From Winogradskyella bathintestinalis (lineage in GTDB: Bacteria > Bacteroidota > Bacteroidia > Flavobacteriales > Flavobacteriaceae), in assembly GCF_030407435.1 (NCBI RefSeq), contig NZ_JASDDK010000004.1:186001-250000 (forward strand): a stretch of 64,000 nucleotides of DNA, in the 5' to 3' direction. The first letter of the stretch is position 1; every line of letters starts with the position of its first letter. Positions 9,318 to 18,106 of the stretch are shown one piece after another. The notes beneath the pieces were generated by a model. The model worked only from the letters and a program-made list of their open reading frames with translations, had not been told where the DNA came from and did no database searches. The translations under genes were made by a program, and so were the position numbers.

Positions 9318-9566
9318 ATGACGAACAACGACATTTTTAAAAAACTAAGAGTAGCGCATAAGCTAAGAGACGACGATATAGTAAAGATATTAGAATTAGT
9401 AGATTTCCGAATTTCTAAAAGTGAGCTGAACGCCATGTTTAGAAATGAAGACCACCCTAAATTTATGGCATGTGGCGACCAAATTCTTAGAAATTTCCTC
9501 AATGGATTGATTATTCATTTACGTGGGCCGATGCCAAAAAAAGGAGAGAAAAAGAAAAAAGAGTAA
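9318..9566 (+). CDS. DUF1456 family protein, single-repeat form
   Basis: The 82 residues contain one DUF1456 repeat (MTNNDIFKKLRVAHKLRDDD, then 'ILELVDFRISKSELNAMFR', then 'GDQILRNFLNGLI') and end in a Lys-rich tail. YehS-type proteins have two such repeats, so this is a half-length form. That form is common in Bacteroidota as far as I recall. Function is unknown. Confidence 0.8.
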   Translation: MTNNDIFKKLRVAHKLRDDDIVKILELVDFRISKSELNAMFRNEDHPKFMACGDQILRNFLNGLIIHLRGPMPKKGEKKKKE

Positions 9567-9569
9567 GCA

Positions 9570-10330
9570 TTAGTTTTAAATATTCAGTGATAAATTGGGA
9601 ATTATAATTAATCTTAGTCAACCAAAAAATTTAATTTAGTTTGATCTGTTTTTACTAGGATCATTTAAAATAAGTAGCGTAATTCATAAGTTGTGCATAA
9701 TTAAACAAAAACTATAGTCTAATTAATTACCATAGGTTTCTTAATTATTATAGGTGAAATATTTTATTAGATATATAAAGTTGATATAAGACTACTTAAT
9801 GTCTAAGGATGCAATTTATTGGTACAAAAATGTTCACATTATAATTGCTGATTATGAAGATGTTATAACTTCATATTAATATTAATCACTATCGCACATT
9901 TTATTTAAAAGCAGAAAATTTAGATAAAGCATACGTAAAGAGTAATTTTGATAAATCTAAATTTTGAGAAAAGGACACATTAAACTTTAATTCAAAACGA
10001 ATTAAAATAAATCCCATTTGACTTTTACGACGTATATGCAAGAAAATTTAATAATAGAATTAAATAAAACGGGAGAAATCTATTCCATTTAAAGCCTTAA
10101 CTCAAATTGGAAATTCTTTGTATAACGCAATAAATGTATCACTTTACGAAATTGACTATCCTAACGTAAAATTTAACAAATAAATACGCTAGGAAAAGTC
10201 TTGTTCGTATTTGAAAATTCTAGGCATCACATACATCCCGATCAATCAGAAAAATTTCAGAATACCATAATTCAAGTTTTAGAAAATAATTAAACAGCGG
10301 AACAAACGCTAAATATAAAACCGTTAATAA
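9570..10330 (+). pseudogene. Non-coding stretch with scattered remnants of a decayed gene (possibly an alpha/beta hydrolase)
   Basis: No ORF of useful size exists here on either strand, yet several short + strand segments read like protein. One encodes 'INHYRTFYLKAENLDKAYVK' near 9890. A second encodes 'FKALTQIGNSLYNAINVSLY' near 10090. A third encodes 'FENSRHHIHPDQSEKF' near 10220 and ends with a stop after 'VLENN'. Their order and the last segment (compare 'FENSxH…EEPEKF' in alpha/beta hydrolases) suggest a single gene broken by stops and frameshifts. The identification is weak. Confidence 0.3.
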
Positions 10331-10490
10331 TTAATTTTTAAGATATAGACTAACGTCCTCAACCCTAGGCATGGGGCTTGCATATTTTCTATCTGCGAAT
10401 TATTTGTTAACTTAGTGCGAAAAACAGGTAACGCAATCATACACAAATACGTTATCCACCATTTAAAAATAAAAGAGAAAAAAGCAGAAA

Positions 10491-11036
10491 ATGATACGAA
10501 ATTATTGGAAAGAAGAATGGAAAGAGATTGAATTTGACGACAAAATTTCAGAGGAAGAGAAATTTAAAATTTCTAACTACGGTAGAATTTTAAACTGTAA
10601 AACTGACGAAGAATTTCTTGTAAAAGAAACGTTTATAAACGGATATCAAAATTTGCCTTTAAAGCAAAAAAAGAATGGAAAACAAACAAGTAGATATGTA
10701 CACAGACTTATTGCAGAACATTTTCTGGAAAAAAATAATGGAGTTTGTGTTATTCATCTAAATTATGACAAAACAGACAATCGCATTGAAAATCTAAAGT
10801 GGGCAACCAAAAGAGAAAAGGAACTTCATCAATTCCGCCATCCTGATTGGGAAGAAGTTGTTAAAAAACGAAGTAAAAATATTGGTAAGTTGAATGCAGG
10901 AAAAGTAAAAATTATTAAACGTCAATTAAAAAATAATAGAACTCGAATTAATATGATCGCCAAACGTTTTGGAGTATCTGAAACCCAAATTAAAAGAATT
11001 AAAACAGGAGAAAACTGGAGTTCTGTTACTGAATAA
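10491..11036 (+). CDS. Free-standing NUMOD4/HNH-type endonuclease
   Basis: The 181-residue protein begins with a NUMOD4-like segment ('WKEIEF…KISNYGRILN'). It continues with an HNH_3-type core ('RYVHRLIAEHFL', then 'VIHLNYDKTDNRIENLKWAT') and ends with a helix-turn-helix-like tail ('MIAKRFGVSETQIKRIKTGE'). In the usual motif 'VNHIDGNKxNN' the Asn before His is Ile here, but the catalytic His and later Asn are kept. Such proteins include homing endonucleases. It sits between eroded, non-coding flanks, which fits a mobile or inserted gene. Confidence 0.75.
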   Translation: MIRNYWKEEWKEIEFDDKISEEEKFKISNYGRILNCKTDEEFLVKETFINGYQNLPLKQKKNGKQTSRYVHRLIAEHFLEKNNGVCVIHLNYDKTDNRIENLKWATKREKELHQFRHPDWEEVVKKRSKNIGKLNAGKVKIIKRQLKNNRTRINMIAKRFGVSETQIKRIKTGENWSSVTE

Positions 11037-11211
11037 GGGCTAGATAATGGTTAGTCCTAAACAACTCACTAACTCTGGTAGCCACTGGACTTGCTAGATT
11101 TTCGATTCGGTTATTTTAAATTGACTAAACTATATGCTTAAGCACACAGCGGACTATATTATTATAATTATTTGGCCAAAGGTTTATTTCAAATATGTAC
11201 TAATTAAAACT

Positions 11212-11243
11212 AAAAAGAGCAACAAATTAATGTTGCTCTTTTT
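11212..11243 (-). terminator. Rho-independent terminator downstream of sucC
   Basis: A perfect 13-bp stem (11212-11224 with 11231-11243) with a 6-nt loop and A/T tracts on both sides works in either direction. It lies about 70 bp past the sucC stop codon. Confidence 0.85.
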
Positions 11244-11313
11244 ATGTTATAATATTTGTTAAGTTATATACTAAAATGAATTCAGCATAAAAACTTTAAA
11301 CAATAATCAATGT

Positions 11314-12504
11314 TTATCCTAAAACCTGTTGCACTTTATCAGCTGCTTCTTGGAATTCAGTAGCACTCATAACATCCAATCCAGAATTGTCAATTAATTC
11401 TTTAGCGATGTCTGCGTTGGTACCTTGTAAACGTACAATGATTGGTACAGAAATGTTACCCATATTTTTATAAGCATCAATAACACCTTGTGCTACTCTA
11501 TCACAACGCACAATTCCACCAAAAATATTTATTAAGATAGCTTTTACTGCAGGATCTTTTAATATAATTTTAAAAGCCGCTTCTACTCTAGCAGCATCAG
11601 CAGTTCCACCAACATCTAAAAAGTTAGCTGGTTCACCACCTGCTTGCTTAATTAAATCCATAGTTGCCATTGCTAAACCAGCACCATTTACCATACAACC
11701 TACGTTTCCGTCTAAGTCCACGTAGTTTAAACCTAAAGCACCTGCTTCAACTTCAATCTGGTTTTCTTCACGTAAATCACGTAATTGTGCTAAATCTCTA
11801 TGTCTATATAACGCATTAGCATCTAAAGTTACTTTGGCATCTACCGCCATTATTTTATCATCACTCGTTTTTAACACGGGGTTGATTTCAAATAAAGACG
11901 CATCCGATTTATCATAAGCTGTATATAAAGCGGTAACAAATTTGGTCATTTCTTTAAAAGCAGTTCCAGATAAACCTAAGTTAAAGGCTATACGTCTTGC
12001 TTGAAAAGGTAAAATCCCTGTAGCCGGATCAATTTCTTCGTTATGTATTAAATGTGGAGTCTCTTCTGCAACCGTTTCAATATCCATACCTCCTTCTGTA
12101 GAATACACAATCATATTTCTACCCGTAGCACGATTTAATAATACAGACATGTAATATTCATTTGGCTCATTTTCGCCAGGATAATAAACATCTTCTGCAA
12201 CTAAAACTTGGTGCACACGTTTTCCTTCGGCTGAAGTTTGAGGTGTTACCAAATCCATTCCTATGATTTGACCTGCGATATCTTCAACTTCTTTTAGGTT
12301 TTTGGCCAATTTTACTCCGCCACCTTTTCCACGTCCACCTGCATGAACCTGTGCTTTTATAACATGCCAACCTGTAGCAGTTTCAGCTGTTAATTGCTTC
12401 GCTGCGTCGACAGCTTCTTTAGCACTTTGAGCAACAATACCACGTTGTATACGTACTCCAAAACTGCTTAATAATTCTTTTCCTTGATATTCGTGTAAAT
12501 TCAT
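11314..12504 (-). CDS. sucC: Succinate-CoA ligase (ADP-forming) subunit beta
   Basis: The 396-residue protein has the usual length. The start 'MNLHEYQGKELLSSFGV' opens the ATP-grasp domain. The Gly-rich loop 'GGRGKGGGVKLAKN' follows, then 'LFEINPVL' and the C-terminal CoA-ligase flavodoxin-like domain with 'GCMVNGAGLAMATMD', 'FLDVGGTAD' and 'NIFGGIVRCD'. The enzyme makes ATP from succinyl-CoA in the TCA cycle, with SucD as partner. sucD is not adjacent. A strong Bacteroidota promoter lies just upstream. Confidence 0.98.
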   Translation of the reverse strand: MNLHEYQGKELLSSFGVRIQRGIVAQSAKEAVDAAKQLTAETATGWHVIKAQVHAGGRGKGGGVKLAKNLKEVEDIAGQIIGMDLVTPQTSAEGKRVHQVLVAEDVYYPGENEPNEYYMSVLLNRATGRNMIVYSTEGGMDIETVAEETPHLIHNEEIDPATGILPFQARRIAFNLGLSGTAFKEMTKFVTALYTAYDKSDASLFEINPVLKTSDDKIMAVDAKVTLDANALYRHRDLAQLRDLREENQIEVEAGALGLNYVDLDGNVGCMVNGAGLAMATMDLIKQAGGEPANFLDVGGTADAARVEAAFKIILKDPAVKAILINIFGGIVRCDRVAQGVIDAYKNMGNISVPIIVRLQGTNADIAKELIDNSGLDVMSATEFQEAADKVQQVLG

Positions 12505-12530
12505 TTTTGATAAGAAATTTATTGGTCAGA

Positions 12531-12561
12531 CAAAAGTAAGCATACTAATAGTTTCTACCAA
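12531..12561 (-). promoter_or_regulatory. Promoter of sucC
   Basis: Read on the minus strand, a -7 element TACTTTTG (complement of 12531-12538) and a -33 TTG (complement of 12559-12561) are separated by 20 bp, fitting the Bacteroidota consensus. Confidence 0.7.
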
Positions 12562-12608
12562 TAATTTTTAAAATTGATTTAATTCGTTATAATAGGTAAG
12601 CTTCAAGT

Positions 12609-13265
12609 TCAATCAATTAATCGCTTTATGGCAGAAAATGCTTTGTCTACCAAAGGATCCTCTACAACTATCGTAAACTCATTGGTTGTGGAAACCACTT
12701 CATATAAAGTAATGTTTTCCCAAGCTAACCGTTTAAAAATTTGATAGTACAATCCTACGATTTTAGAATTCCCTTTTGGTAAATAAATGCTAATGGCAGA
12801 TAATTTTTCTTGAAACCCAATTTGTGTTTCATTTTCGAAAGCGTTAAGAATATTGATTTTCTCTGAGGTTGAAATTATAATATTACTTTCAAACATACCT
12901 CGCGTAAAAGCATAAAATATCTGATGATTTTCACTTATTTGTTCTAAAATTTTTGAATGGCTATGAATCAGTGTTTTAGAATTCTGAAATGTAAAATCAC
13001 TTAAATTTGAACGCACTGTAATATCCCCGATTTCATTAAATGTATGCTTCAACTTTTTCGAATTTTCCAAGTTAAGAGGTTGTTGATAACGGCGTAAAGC
13101 CATCATAATCGCACCATCCTTTACAGGTTTTCGTAGCATTTTTGAAATTGGAGCATTTAAATCTTTAGCTAGCGCAGAAAAATTAATAATCCCTCTAGAT
13201 AAACCATCTTCTAAAAAGGGGCTTGCCACTATAATTTCCTGAACGCAAGATGCAATAGTTTTCAT
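12609..13265 (-). CDS. Protein of unknown function with ACT-like C-terminal half
   Basis: The 218-residue protein has no signal peptide. The N-terminal half contains 'SPFLEDGLSRGIINFSALAK', 'ISKMLRKPVKDGAIMMALRR', resembling a small helical DNA-binding or winged fold. The C-terminal half ('IGFQEKLSAISIYLP', 'GLYYQIFKRLAWENITLYEV', 'TNEFTIVVEDPLVDKAF') has the beta-alpha-beta pattern and closing segment of aspartokinase-type ACT repeats. It lies head to head with lysA, so a lysine- or amino-acid-sensing regulator is an attractive inference. I see no kinase domain. Confidence 0.55.
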   Translation of the reverse strand: MKTIASCVQEIIVASPFLEDGLSRGIINFSALAKDLNAPISKMLRKPVKDGAIMMALRRYQQPLNLENSKKLKHTFNEIGDITVRSNLSDFTFQNSKTLIHSHSKILEQISENHQIFYAFTRGMFESNIIISTSEKINILNAFENETQIGFQEKLSAISIYLPKGNSKIVGLYYQIFKRLAWENITLYEVVSTTNEFTIVVEDPLVDKAFSAIKRLID

Positions 13266-13375
13266 TTTGTAAATTATTTAACATTTTGTATAAAAATAAG
13301 AATATTTTAATATTTTTATGATTATAAAAAGGAATACATTTACTTTCGCCACATAACTTTAATACCACATACAAA

Positions 13376-14581
13376 ATGAAGGAAAACACCTTATTAGAAA
13401 TAGCGCAGGATTTTGGAAGTCCTGTTTATGTTTACGATGCTGAAAAAATAGAGTCACAGTACAAACGTTTAACAAAAGCATTCAGTAAGGTAAAACACCT
13501 GAAACTCAATTACGCGGTTAAAGCACTATCTAATATTTCTGTTTTAAAATTATTTAACAAATTAGGTTCTGGTATTGATACGGTTTCTATTCAAGAATTA
13601 AGGTTAGGATTAAAAGCGGGTTTTAAACCTGAAGATATTATTTATACACCAAATGGAGTTTCGTTAGAAGAGATTGAAGAGGCGGCAAAACTTGGAGTTC
13701 AAATAAATATAGACAATCTTTCTATTTTAGAACAATTTGGAACCAAACATCCTAAAGTTCCGGTGTGTATTCGTATAAATCCACATGTGATGGCTGGTGG
13801 AAATACTAATATTTCCGTGGGTCATATAGATAGTAAATTCGGAATATCAATACATCAAATTCCGCTTTTACTTCGAATTATTGAAAACACTAAAATGAAT
13901 ATCAACGGTATTCACATGCATACTGGAAGTGATATTTTAGATATTGATGTCTTTTTATATGCTAGTGAAATTTTATTTGAAACGGCGAAACACTTTAATA
14001 ATCTTGAGTTTATTGATTTTGGTTCAGGCTTTAAAGTTCCCTATAAAAAGGGAGATATTGAAACCAACATCGAAGAACTGGGTGAAAAATTATCGCAGCG
14101 TTTCAATGAATTTTGTAAATCCTATGGAAAGGATTTAACCTTAGCATTTGAACCCGGTAAATTTTTAGTGAGTGAAGCTGGCGTATTTTTAGCCAAAGTT
14201 AATGTTGTAAAACAGACGACCTCAACCGTTTTTGCCCAAATTGATTCGGGCTTTAATCATTTAATAAGACCAATGTTATATGGTTCTCAGCACGACATTT
14301 TAAATATTTCTAATCCCAAAGGTCGTGCACGTTTTTATTCGGTTGTCGGTTATATTTGTGAAACTGATACTTTTGCCAATAATAGAAGGATTTCTGAAAT
14401 AAACGAGGGAGATATTCTTTGCTTTAAAAATGCGGGTGCCTATTGTTACTCTATGGCAAGCAACTACAATTCCCGTTACCGACCTGCAGAAGTATTGCTT
14501 TATAAGGGCAAACCGCAGCTCATTAGAAAACGAGAAACATTTGATGATATTTTAAAAAATCAAATTGAAATTTCTTTGTAA
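13376..14581 (+). CDS. lysA: Diaminopimelate decarboxylase
   Basis: The 401-residue enzyme catalyses the last step of lysine biosynthesis, meso-DAP to lysine, with PLP. The PLP Lys is in 'LNYAVKALSN' (residue 49). Other family landmarks are 'GSGIDTVS', 'HMHTGSDI', 'FEPGKFLVSEAG' and 'AGAYCYSMASNYNSR' near the C-terminus. A near-consensus -7 element (TACTTTCG, 13341-13348) precedes it. It is divergent from the ACT-like gene. Confidence 0.97.
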   Translation: MKENTLLEIAQDFGSPVYVYDAEKIESQYKRLTKAFSKVKHLKLNYAVKALSNISVLKLFNKLGSGIDTVSIQELRLGLKAGFKPEDIIYTPNGVSLEEIEEAAKLGVQINIDNLSILEQFGTKHPKVPVCIRINPHVMAGGNTNISVGHIDSKFGISIHQIPLLLRIIENTKMNINGIHMHTGSDILDIDVFLYASEILFETAKHFNNLEFIDFGSGFKVPYKKGDIETNIEELGEKLSQRFNEFCKSYGKDLTLAFEPGKFLVSEAGVFLAKVNVVKQTTSTVFAQIDSGFNHLIRPMLYGSQHDILNISNPKGRARFYSVVGYICETDTFANNRRISEINEGDILCFKNAGAYCYSMASNYNSRYRPAEVLLYKGKPQLIRKRETFDDILKNQIEISL

Positions 14582-14642
14582 AATTAATTTAACTGCGTTA
14601 ATCTTTTGCTGATTTAGAGTATGTTTCCATAAGGTTTACAAT

Positions 14643-14650
14643 TACCTTTG
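14643..14650 (+). promoter_or_regulatory. -7 promoter element fixing the start of the AI-2E family gene
   Basis: TACCTTTG matches TAnnTTTG. It overlaps the TTG at 14648 that could otherwise be read as a start codon, so translation most likely begins at the ATG at 14672. Confidence 0.6.
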
Positions 14651-14671
14651 AGTAATATAATACTAGCCTTA

Positions 14672-15709
14672 ATGAAACAAATTGCACCTAAGATAATACG
14701 TCAGATTTTTGTTTTACTATTAATCTTACTTACTGGTACCTTAATTTTTCGAGAATTACTGCCTTATTTGAGTGGGGTTTTGGGTGCCATTACCTTTTAT
14801 ATTTTGTTAAGAAAGTTGATGAAACGATTGGTAAAACGGCATAAGTGGAAACCTGCGTTAGCTGCCATTATGTTAATGGTCGTTTCGTTTATAGTCGTTC
14901 TAATTCCACTCGCTGGCTTTGGAATTATGTTAGGTAATAAAATTTCTGATGTCGCTAATAACAGTGAGAAGGTGATTGATGCTTTTAAAGAACAAACCGG
15001 TAGATTAGAAAGTAAATCTGGAATTGATATAAATTCTCAAATAGATACACAATCCATAACCTCATGGCTTTCTGAAAGTTTACAAAGCATGGCCGGAGAT
15101 ACGTTTAACTTATTCATAGCGCTCGGTTTAATGTATTTTATGCTTTATTTTATGTTAACCAATCGAAAAAAATTGCGAGAATCTTTACGCAATTACATTC
15201 CGATGAATACAAATAATCTCAACGAAATAGGTCTTGAAATACAAGCCATGGTAAAATCTAATGCTATTGGCATCCCTTTAGTTGCTTTGGCTCAAGGCAT
15301 TATAGCATTAATTGGCTTTCTTATATTCGGAATTCAAGAACCCTTCTTTTGGTTTGTAATTGTTACTATTGGTTCAATGATACCCTTCGTGGGTACGCTC
15401 GTTGGTATTCTACCTGTATTTATTCTCACCTTATCTACTGGTCAATCATTTCAAGCGTGGGGAATCTTAATTTATGGTTTTGTAGTTGTTGGCTCTACCG
15501 ATAATCTTATTCGACTTTACGTCTTAAAGAAATTAGATAATGTACATCCATTAGTCACGCTTATAGGTGTAATTGTTGGCGTGCCGTTGTTTGGCTTTAT
15601 AGGTTTAATTTTTGGACCATTACTAGTTAGTATTTTTATGGCTTTAGTCAAAATTTATAGAGATGAGTATGGTAAATCTGTAGAAAGTCAGGCCGAAGAC
15701 CGACTTTAG
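14672..15709 (+). CDS. AI-2E family transporter (TqsA/PerM-like permease)
   Basis: The 345-residue protein has about eight hydrophobic segments. Landmarks are the basic N-terminal loop, the segment 'EIQAMVKSNAIGIPLVALAQ', 'GFLIFGIQEPFFWF', 'GTLVGILPVF' and the conserved C-terminal 'VGVPLFGFIGLIFGPLLVSI'. The family exports small molecules; AI-2 is the named substrate of TqsA, but many members have other roles. The ATG at 14672 is preferred to the TTG at 14648. It lies about 90 bp after lysA. Confidence 0.88.
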   Translation: MKQIAPKIIRQIFVLLLILLTGTLIFRELLPYLSGVLGAITFYILLRKLMKRLVKRHKWKPALAAIMLMVVSFIVVLIPLAGFGIMLGNKISDVANNSEKVIDAFKEQTGRLESKSGIDINSQIDTQSITSWLSESLQSMAGDTFNLFIALGLMYFMLYFMLTNRKKLRESLRNYIPMNTNNLNEIGLEIQAMVKSNAIGIPLVALAQGIIALIGFLIFGIQEPFFWFVIVTIGSMIPFVGTLVGILPVFILTLSTGQSFQAWGILIYGFVVVGSTDNLIRLYVLKKLDNVHPLVTLIGVIVGVPLFGFIGLIFGPLLVSIFMALVKIYRDEYGKSVESQAEDRL

Positions 15710-15717
15710 AACTAAGT

Positions 15718-15749
15718 CTGAAATAAGATAAGCTACAACCTTATTTCAG
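15718..15749 (+). terminator. Inverted repeat after the AI-2E family gene
   Basis: A perfect 10-bp stem (15718-15727 with 15740-15749) with a 12-nt loop lies 8 bp after the stop codon. The tail is not strongly T-rich, so termination is likely but not certain. Confidence 0.5.
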
Positions 15750-15911
15750 GTTCTAAAATTTCAAACATTCATTACGTGATGAATTTTTTTGTATACTGAT
15801 TGGTTCACTTTATTATATACCTATAACATATAAAACCAAATGCTGGCTAAGTTATGTAGAAACGGTACACTAATTTTAGGTGTAATTATACTTTTATAAA
15901 CACCAAATTCT

Positions 15912-17450
15912 CTAATCGAACTTGCTTTCTTTAATTTGTTTTAATGGCGAGTTTAACCAATAATCGTTTATATCTACAGCATTTAATGGTGCGTGTCTAA
16001 GTGACTTGCCTTTATTTAAATAATTTAAATTACCCGGTGATTTACGATCTACAAATACACGTTGCACGAAAAGTTCTCTAAATTGATAACCTTCAATTTT
16101 TGATTTTCCCATTGTAAACCCTAGAATATCCTCAAAATTTTTGAGTTTCAGATCAAAGAAAGCTCGATCGACAGCGTTTTGATTATTCAAAAAATCCGAA
16201 ATTTGATTTTTAAACTTTACTTCAACCGTTTTCGGTGATGTGAGATTTAGTCTGTGAATGGATAAATTTTTATCATTAAACGCTAATTTAACATTGTTAC
16301 TTTTTTCTAAGGATTCTTTAGCTATAGCTCTATTGAACTTAATAATAAATGAACCGCGGTTTTTATCGTAAAATGAACTTTCAATCTTTAAGGCGTCATT
16401 TTCTGTAATAAAAAAGTTATTATTAAATGTAATGTAGTTTAAATACATTTTATTATTCGCTTGTCTTTTATATTCTATGTTAATATTGAAAACTAATTTC
16501 CTCGGTCTGTTAGAAAATAATTTGTAATTAAACCGATGTATTGAAAAATCGTCTTTGGCGACATAAATAGTTCCATTGGCTGTGTAATTATTACCTGCTA
16601 GATTTTGTTTCGATGAAAACTGAATCTTATATAGTTCTTCGTCATCTAAAAAGACGATTCCTTGGTTATAAAATTTATGATTTTTAACAAAGTCTTTTTC
16701 CAAAATATATACAAATGAAAAACTACCAGTATTAAAATTTCTAATTGGATTATGAATATCTAATAACGTTAGTTCATTATTAATACTGCTTCCCATTTTC
16801 CCCGCTCTAATCTGTTTAGAAGTGTTGTAGACGGCATTGCTTAACAAAGTATCTTGAATATAATTCGGATTTAATTTATAACTATATAATGCTGTGTTAT
16901 TTAGTGGATCGCTAATTTTATGCGTTCGAAACCCTTGATCAAAAACTTCTACTATGCCTTCATTTAAGTTGACATATTCTTCATCTACAAATTGATAATC
17001 TCTATAATAACCAATGTATGAAAACGGTTTGATGGGGTGATTATCTTCAATAAGCGTTATGGCTTTCTTTACGATTTGCCAAGCCGATAGTTTCTTTTTC
17101 TCTTTGGCGTTTATAACGACTTCATTAAGCGATTCAGTTTTGGGCACGAGATAAATTGTATGATATGGCTTAGACGTTAACGTTTCAAGTTTTAACCGTT
17201 TTGTACTGTAACCAATACAGCTTATTATAAGAATATCGTTTTCATTCTTATATCGAATAGGTATCTAGAAATCGCCGAGAACATTAGAAACAGTACCCTG
17301 TTTATTATTAGCAAACTGAATGGTGGCATACGGAACGGCTTGTTGCGATGCTTTATCGATAACTCTAAATAATAGATCTTGTTGCGCTTGTGCAGTAGAC
17401 GTAAAACAACCAAATAAAACCAATAAAGTAAACAAGTGAAAAGCACGCAT
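15912..17450 (-). pseudogene. Carboxypeptidase-regulatory-domain surface protein interrupted by one in-frame TAG
   Basis: The gene starts at 17450 with a signal peptide (MRAFHLFTLLVLFGCFTSTA) and a CarboxypepD_reg-like domain ('RVIDKASQQAVPYATIQFAN'). It then hits TAG at 17265-17267 after 'VLGDF'. The same frame continues directly with 'IPIRYKNENDILIISCIGYS', the expected rest of that domain, and stays open to 15912. Without the stop the product would be about 512 residues, with 'LNEVVINAKEKKK' and a long beta-rich C-terminal part as in TonB-linked or outer-membrane-associated flavobacterial proteins. A restart at 17147 would give 411 residues without signal peptide. A point nonsense mutation, a sequencing error or rare readthrough are the options. 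Confidence 0.8.
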
Positions 17451-17482
17451 CTTTTGAATTTTATGAGCCGTGAATTAGATTC

Positions 17483-18049
17483 CTACTCGCGAAGTTTACC
17501 TGTAAAGAAATTCACTTTCGGGTTTATAGGATTTCCAGTTGTACGTCGATAAATGGATAATTGTCCGCAATGCCAAATCGCATCGGTTATCGGTCCATTG
17601 ATTTGATTCCAGAATGGGAATTCACGTTCACCAAATTTAATTTTAAACTGTGAAACGTCATCACTGTTTCTTAAAATATCTGCTGCAGATTTAAGGTTAT
17701 GTAATGTTTTGGAGCGCAGTTCTAAATAATTTAAGTCGTTGTCATTACTTGAATTAGAGCGATTCAAAGTTGCATTGACGATAATTTGAGATAAATCGTA
17801 AATATGCTGAATCGTCTCAAACGACGTTCTTCCGTCAGCATTTGCTTTAAAATTTAGATCCTTTTCAATTAAACTGTCCGAAGCCCAATAAAACCGAAAA
17901 CCCAGAGCATCCACCATTCTCGCAGCTATTGTACTCGCCGTAATCTCTTTTGGGTATTCTGGCATTTCAGAATATGGTAGCTTTTCTACCGTTTGGGTAA
18001 ACGACAGTTGCCATATGAGAAATATAAAAACAAGTACAATGTGCTTCAT
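17483..18049 (-). CDS. Exported DinB-like four-helix protein
   Basis: The 188-residue protein has a signal peptide (MKHIVLVFIFLIWQLSFTQ). The body contains 'SAADILRNSDDVSQFKIKFG' and 'PITDAIWHCGQLSIYRRTTG'. The latter resembles the last metal-binding helix of DinB/YfiT proteins, whose conserved His is present. Export is unusual for DinB-like proteins but occurs in Bacteroidota. Function is unknown. It lies between the amber-interrupted gene and the M28 peptidase, on the same strand as both. Confidence 0.6.
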   Translation of the reverse strand: MKHIVLVFIFLIWQLSFTQTVEKLPYSEMPEYPKEITASTIAARMVDALGFRFYWASDSLIEKDLNFKANADGRTSFETIQHIYDLSQIIVNATLNRSNSSNDNDLNYLELRSKTLHNLKSAADILRNSDDVSQFKIKFGEREFPFWNQINGPITDAIWHCGQLSIYRRTTGNPINPKVNFFTGKLRE

Positions 18050-18106
18050 GTTAATTAGTAAAAGTATATCATCATTATTAGGGCAACGCCAATGGTTGAT
18101 ATTTTA

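Noticed and set aside
17225-17446. 73-codon ORF over the signal peptide of the amber-interrupted gene
   Set aside because: It is an alternate frame over clear signal peptide and CarboxypepD_reg coding sequence.
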